The position numbers and the translations under genes are program-made. DNA of 64,000 nucleotides from NCBI RefSeq assembly GCF_016863615.1, contig NZ_BOPF01000038.1, forward strand, positions 40,996 to 104,995, in the 5' to 3' direction. The first letter of the stretch is position 1; the number at the start of each line of letters is the position of its first letter. The notes below the pieces were generated by a model. It saw only the letters and a program-made list of their open reading frames with translations, did no database searches and had not been told where the DNA came from. The DNA is from Virgisporangium aliadipatigenens (lineage in GTDB: Bacteria > Actinomycetota > Actinomycetes > Mycobacteriales > Micromonosporaceae). This document shows, piece by piece, positions 60,048-64,000 of this stretch.

Positions 60048-61700
60048 CTAAGGGGAGGTGATGCGGATGCTGCCGATCGCGATGTTGAAGTAGTCCTCGC
60101 TCAGGTCGTACGAGGGCGAGGTCCAGGACACCACGTAGCCCCGGCCGTCCTTGATGAACCAGCGGCACAGCACCCGCAGCCGCTGCCCGGCCGGGTCCTG
60201 GTATGAGTACTTCCAGTCGGCCCCGGACTCGAACATCGCCACCGGCGCCAGCGACTCCTTCCGGTACTGCGCCGGCCCGTTGCCGCCCGCGCTCCAGCCC
60301 GCCACGCGCTTCTCCACGCCGGCCACGGCGTTGCCGCCCGCACCCTCGATCACCTCGACGGCGAGCCGCCGCCCGCTGGCCCCCTCGCGGAACTCGGTCG
60401 TCGTGGCGCTGCGCACGATCTGCCAGCCGGCCGGCGCGTTGATTTTGAACGTCTCGCCCCGGTACATGCCCCAGTTCTCCGGTGGGGCCAGCTCGCTCGG
60501 CATCGCCGCGTACGGCGGCACCACCCCGACCGCGCTCGCCGTGGCGGCCGGCGCCGCGGGCAGGCTCGCGACGCTCGCCCCCGGAGCCCGCGCGCCCTGG
60601 CCGTTGACCGCGAACGCGATCCCCGCCGCCAGCACCGCCAGCGCGATCACCGCCGCCGCGACCGCCATCCGGCGCCCGCCGCCGGTGGGGAGTTCGGCGG
60701 GCACCGACGGGTTGAGCGCGCCGGGTGGCGTCGCCGGCAGCACCTCGGTCACCTGCTCGGGCACCGTGTCGGCGTCGATCGGCACCGCGGCCGCCCCGGC
60801 CGTGTACGCCGGCGACGGCTGGCTGCTCGTCCACGGCAGGCGCAGCGGTCGCGGCGGCCGCGCACCCTTGGGACGGCCGTCCGGCTCGGCGGCGCGGCGC
60901 AGCGCGCGTTCCAGGTCCGCCGGCCGCAGCCGGGCCCGCGGATCCTTTCTCAACAGTCCCGTGAGAACGGGTTTGAGCGGCCCCGCGTGCTGCGGGACCG
61001 GCGGCTTCTCGGTCGCCAGTGCGGTCAGCGACGCCATCGCGGTGCTGCGCGCGAAGGGCGAAGTCCCCTCGACGATCGTGTACAGCGTGGCACCGAGCGA
61101 CCACAGGTCGGCCTCGACGCTCGACGTGCCGTGCTTCGCCCGTTCCGGAGCGACGTACTCGGGAGAACCCCAGACCAGCCCGGGGCGCGTCACCGAACCC
61201 TCGCCGCCGTCGAAGATCGCGAGCCCGAAGTCGGTCAGCACGACCCGGCCGTCGTCGGCGATGAGCACGTTGCCCGGCTTCACGTCCCGGTGCAGAACGC
61301 CCGCCCGGTGCGCCGCGACCAGCGCACCCAGCACCGCCAGCCCGATCTCGGCCGCCCGGCGCGGGCTCACCGGCCCGTCCGCGCTGAGGATCTGCTGCAA
61401 CGACCGCGAACGGATGTACTCCATCACGATCCACGGCCGGTCCTCGATGTCGAGCACGTCGTAGATCTGCACCACGTTGGGGTGGCTCAACCGGGCCGTC
61501 GTGCGCGCCTCACGCATCGTGCGGAACTGCAACTCGTCCCGCTCCGCCTGGGTCAGCTCCAGCGGGAGCACGACCTCCTTGACGGCCACGTCCCGGTGCA
61601 GCACCTCGTCGCGGGCCAACCAGACCCGGCCCATGCCGCCGGTGCCGAGCGCCTCCCGCAGCCGGTAGCGCCCGGCCAGAAGTGCCGGTGACACGCTCAT
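60048..61700 (-). CDS. Ser/Thr protein kinase with extracellular domain (PknB-like)
   Basis: 550 residues. The kinase domain (about 10-265) has GTGGMGRVW, VAVKEV (Lys41), HRDVKPGN, DFGLA and APE-equivalent YVAPERA. A proline-rich juxtamembrane segment (270-345) precedes one membrane span (MAVAAAVIALAVLAAGIAFAV, about 355-375). The extracellular part (about 380-550) has ENWGMYRGETFKINAPAGWQ and RVLCRWFIKDGRGYVVSW, a small unrecognised ligand domain rather than PASTA repeats. It is a one-pass signal receptor that phosphorylates cytoplasmic targets. It converges on the ArsR gene with six bases between stops. Confidence 0.93.
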   Translation of the reverse strand: MSVSPALLAGRYRLREALGTGGMGRVWLARDEVLHRDVAVKEVVLPLELTQAERDELQFRTMREARTTARLSHPNVVQIYDVLDIEDRPWIVMEYIRSRSLQQILSADGPVSPRRAAEIGLAVLGALVAAHRAGVLHRDVKPGNVLIADDGRVVLTDFGLAIFDGGEGSVTRPGLVWGSPEYVAPERAKHGTSSVEADLWSLGATLYTIVEGTSPFARSTAMASLTALATEKPPVPQHAGPLKPVLTGLLRKDPRARLRPADLERALRRAAEPDGRPKGARPPRPLRLPWTSSQPSPAYTAGAAAVPIDADTVPEQVTEVLPATPPGALNPSVPAELPTGGGRRMAVAAAVIALAVLAAGIAFAVNGQGARAPGASVASLPAAPAATASAVGVVPPYAAMPSELAPPENWGMYRGETFKINAPAGWQIVRSATTTEFREGASGRRLAVEVIEGAGGNAVAGVEKRVAGWSAGGNGPAQYRKESLAPVAMFESGADWKYSYQDPAGQRLRVLCRWFIKDGRGYVVSWTSPSYDLSEDYFNIAIGSIRITSP

Positions 61701-61778
61701 CGAGGACCACTCTAAGAGGTGGTCGTCACAGCGGCACCTGTCGTTATCCCATCGGCGGAGTGTGAAAGACCCCTTCGG

Positions 61779-63080
61779 TTACCTGCGTCGATGGAAGTTC
61801 TCGACGGGACAGGCCGGACGGAGCGGGAGCCTCGGCGAGGGTACCGGGGCGGGGACGTTCGACCGGCGGGACTGCGTGGGCAGGCGCAGCGTCGGCGGAA
61901 TGCCCGGGTCGCGCAGCAGCTCCGGCCGTCCCGTCCGGGCCAGCAGCGCCGCCTCCTCGTCCGGGTAGAAGTTCGGGCGCAGGTCCAGTTCGGTGTAGTA
62001 GCGGTGGAACACCGGCGTCGCCGCGCTCGACATCGGCGGCACGATCCAGGTCCAGTCCGCCGGGGTGGGGCGGCCCGCCCGTTCCTCCTTGCGGACGTGC
62101 TCCAGGAAGCGGTGCGACTCCGTGTGATGGTCACTGATCCGTGCGCCGGCCCGGTCGAACGACCACAGCACCGCCCGGTTCAGCTCCACCAGCGCGCGGT
62201 CCTTCCACAGCGTCCGGTCACTGCTGGTGTCCAGCCCCATCCGCCGCGCCACCACGGGCAGGAGGTCGTACCGGTCGGCGTCGGCGAGATTGCGCGCACC
62301 GATCTCCGTTCCCATGTACCAGCCGTTGAACGGCGCCAACGGATACTCGACGCCGCCGATCGACAGGCGCATGTTCGAGATCGCCGGAACGGCGTGCCAG
62401 GTCAGCTCCAGTTCGGCGAACCAGGGAAGGTCGGGGTGCGCGAGCGGCACCTCCCACACCGCCGACTCGGGCAGCTCGAAGACACGCACCCCCTCGTCCG
62501 GCGTCTGCACCACGATCGGCAGCACGTCGAACGGGCTGTGCTTGCCGCGCCAGCCGCGTTCCGTCACCGCCTCGGTGAACTGCACGTACCGCGGGTCACC
62601 CACCACGGAACCGTCCTCGGCGCGGTAGCCCGCGTAGCGGATGAGCTGCTCGTTCCAGACGCGGGCGAACGGCACCCCGGGGCGCGCCGGCGCGAACACC
62701 GTGAGTACCGGCCGGATCGCCCGCCGCGCCGGACTGCCCGCCGTGTGCAGGTGCTGCACCAGTTCGTCGAAGATCGACTCGGCGCGCGTCACGTACCGGC
62801 GGTCGCGCACGACCAGGCTGCGCCAGTACAGGCGCCCGATGCAGCGGCTCGCGTTCCGCCACGCGAGTTTCGCGCCGAATGCCAGTTCGACCGAGGTATG
62901 GCAATAGGTGCCGGTGGCCGCGACCTGCGCGCGGACCGCCGCGAGACGGGCGTCGGGAGAACCGAGATCGGGATGCTCCGCGTGCACCCGGCGGACGAAC
63001 TCCTCGGCCTCGGCGAGGTCGACGGCGGCGTCCCGGTGCCACGCCGGCGCCGGGGCATTTCGGTATCCGGGGACGTGCAT
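61779..63080 (-). CDS. nos: bacterial nitric oxide synthase oxygenase
   Basis: 433 residues from ATG 63080. It oxidises arginine to citrulline and NO using haem and a pterin. The haem-ligand Cys80 lies in WRNASRCIGR, the arginine-binding Glu259 in GWYMGTEIG, and the pterin-region WTWIVPPMS and TPVFHRYY are present. There is no fused reductase domain, as in Bacillus and Streptomyces enzymes, so a cellular flavodoxin or reductase must supply electrons. The C-terminal 50 residues are an extra low-complexity Arg/Pro tail (RRSNVPAPVPSPRLP). It lies upstream of the kinase on the same strand with 78 bases between. A role in stress protection, signalling or nitration is inferred. Confidence 0.93.
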   Translation of the reverse strand: MHVPGYRNAPAPAWHRDAAVDLAEAEEFVRRVHAEHPDLGSPDARLAAVRAQVAATGTYCHTSVELAFGAKLAWRNASRCIGRLYWRSLVVRDRRYVTRAESIFDELVQHLHTAGSPARRAIRPVLTVFAPARPGVPFARVWNEQLIRYAGYRAEDGSVVGDPRYVQFTEAVTERGWRGKHSPFDVLPIVVQTPDEGVRVFELPESAVWEVPLAHPDLPWFAELELTWHAVPAISNMRLSIGGVEYPLAPFNGWYMGTEIGARNLADADRYDLLPVVARRMGLDTSSDRTLWKDRALVELNRAVLWSFDRAGARISDHHTESHRFLEHVRKEERAGRPTPADWTWIVPPMSSAATPVFHRYYTELDLRPNFYPDEEAALLARTGRPELLRDPGIPPTLRLPTQSRRSNVPAPVPSPRLPLRPACPVENFHRRR

Positions 63081-63213
63081 GGCAGATTGTGAACGGTTTC
63101 CTGTTCTTGAACGTCGCACCCCGTGTCCGATGGTTGACCTTCACCTGCCCTGGGTACGGCCACTACCGCGATGCTGTCGCACGCACTTCGACGACCTGGT
63201 TAGTGTGATCCGC

Positions 63214-64000
63214 GTGGCTGAGCCTGTGACGGTCGATGATCTGGGGCCCGGCGACCACGCGTGCCTCACCTTCACCGACCCCGACGAACGCCTCGACATC
63301 GTCGCCGCCTTCGTGCGTGACGGACTCGAGCGCGGCGACAAGGTGCTCTGCCTGACCGACGCCCTCACCCCCGACGAGCTGGAAGGCGTCCTGGTCGAAC
63401 GCGGGATCACCCCGCAGGAGCCGCTCGCCCGCGGGCAGCTGGAGGTCACCACCAGCGCGGCGGCGTTCGTCAGCTCCGGGGCGTTCGACGCCGAGCGGGT
63501 CATCGCGGCCCTGGGGCGGCACATGGCCGAGGCCCAGTCCGCCGGCTACCCGGGCCTGCGGGTCACCGCCGACATGTGCTGGGCGCTGCGGCCCGTCGCC
63601 GGCCTCGAACAGCTCGTCGAGTACGAGAGCCGGTTCACCCGGCTGCTCGCCGGCAGCGGCGCGACGGCCGTGTGCCAGTACGACCGCCAGTGCTTCGACG
63701 CCGTCACCCTCGCCGGGGTCAGCGCGGCGCACAGCCATGCCGTCGCGGCCGTCACCTACCACCACGACCCGGTGCTGCGGATCTGCCGCCAGCACATCCC
63801 GCCCGGGGTCCGCCTCGCCGGCGAGCTCGACTACCGCGCACTCGAGCCGCTGCAGAACGCGCTGGGCGAGGCCGTCCGGCTCGATCCACACGTATTCCTC
63901 AACATGACTCAGCTGCGGTTCATCGACGTCGCCGCCGCCGGGGCCATCGTCCAGACGGCGCTCGGCCTCGGCAACGGCGGGCGGATGACCGCCGTCGCCC
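63214..64000 (+). CDS. MEDS-domain protein with STAS domain, runs off window
   Basis: At least 262 residues. GTG 63214 or 63205 may be the start. The N-terminal MEDS (DcmR sensory) domain is seen in LGPGDHACLTFTDPDERLDI, GDKVLCLTDALTPDELE and YESRFTRLLAGSGATAVCQY. A STAS-like domain follows from about 190 (LAGELDYRALEPLQNALGEA, then QLRFIDVAAAGAIVQ). MEDS domains sense small molecules and are often joined to STAS or kinase domains in actinobacterial partner-switching pathways. No stop occurs before base 64000, so the 3' end is missing. Confidence 0.85.
   Translation, partial: MAEPVTVDDLGPGDHACLTFTDPDERLDIVAAFVRDGLERGDKVLCLTDALTPDELEGVLVERGITPQEPLARGQLEVTTSAAAFVSSGAFDAERVIAALGRHMAEAQSAGYPGLRVTADMCWALRPVAGLEQLVEYESRFTRLLAGSGATAVCQYDRQCFDAVTLAGVSAAHSHAVAAVTYHHDPVLRICRQHIPPGVRLAGELDYRALEPLQNALGEAVRLDPHVFLNMTQLRFIDVAAAGAIVQTALGLGNGGRMTAVA

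Overview
The window is strongly GC-rich with NNC/NNG codon use, several GTG starts and ATGA/GTGA stop-start overlaps. It encodes actinobacterial hallmarks: SigE-type ECF sigma factor, WYL regulator, GlgC with a GlgM-like synthase, an exact CebR box before a GH5 cellulase, a CYP105-like P450 with its ferredoxin, and a bacterial nitric oxide synthase. It is most likely chromosome from a mycelial or plant-biomass-associated actinomycete, plausibly Micromonosporaceae (for example Actinoplanes-like); that placement is inference. I see no integrase, transposase, CRISPR array or phage module.

Layout. 1-5850: ABC-2 exporter (permease cut by the window edge), tRNA-Lys, an SDR, small membrane and lipoproteins, and a DNA methyltransferase translationally coupled to a 94-residue protein. 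5893-7594: frameshifted remnant of a ferredoxin reductase, then P450 and 3Fe-4S ferredoxin, closed by an 18-bp hairpin. 7611-18370: secreted GH127/ricin-type glycosidase, a lidless Hsp70, a fused asymmetric ABC exporter, a secreted S33 peptidase and a WYL regulator. 18564-25020: an orphan intrinsic terminator, an acidic protein of nine 13-residue calcium-loop repeats, two STAS proteins, a membrane protein and two tandem secreted paralogues. 25021-28236: divergent glgC and glgM-like genes and a lipoprotein. 28419-34661: a ligase / amidotransferase / S9 peptidase operon resembling the N-acetylglutaminylglutamine-amide pathway. 34590-44757: cellulase, small enzymes, an XRE regulator with a glycosyltransferase, an ECF sigma factor with its putative membrane regulator, and an SDR.

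44780-45215 is the most striking stretch. An 18-codon Leu/Gly-rich ORF is followed by mutually exclusive antiterminator and terminator hairpins and then three closely packed tRNA genes: Leu(CAG), Gly(TCC) and a short-armed tRNA with anticodon GAG. These decode half of the mini-ORF's codons. This has the architecture of a leader-peptide attenuator controlling tRNA genes.

49102-57273 is the second. A tRNA-Gly(GCC)-like gene lacks the D-loop GG and T-loop U55 that build the tRNA elbow. It sits 25 bases before a six-gene operon with overlapping stop/start codons: zinc-ribbon SDR, leucine-rich-repeat protein, two paralogous ankyrin proteins, MoxR AAA+ ATPase and metallopeptidase-like/vWA protein.

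The right end (57355-64000) has an oligopeptide-binding lipoprotein, an ArsR regulator, a Ser/Thr kinase receptor, a nitric oxide synthase oxygenase and the start of a MEDS-STAS protein. A palindrome, TCCAC(A/T)(G/A)TGGAC, recurs at least seven times inside unrelated genes in all three reading frames.
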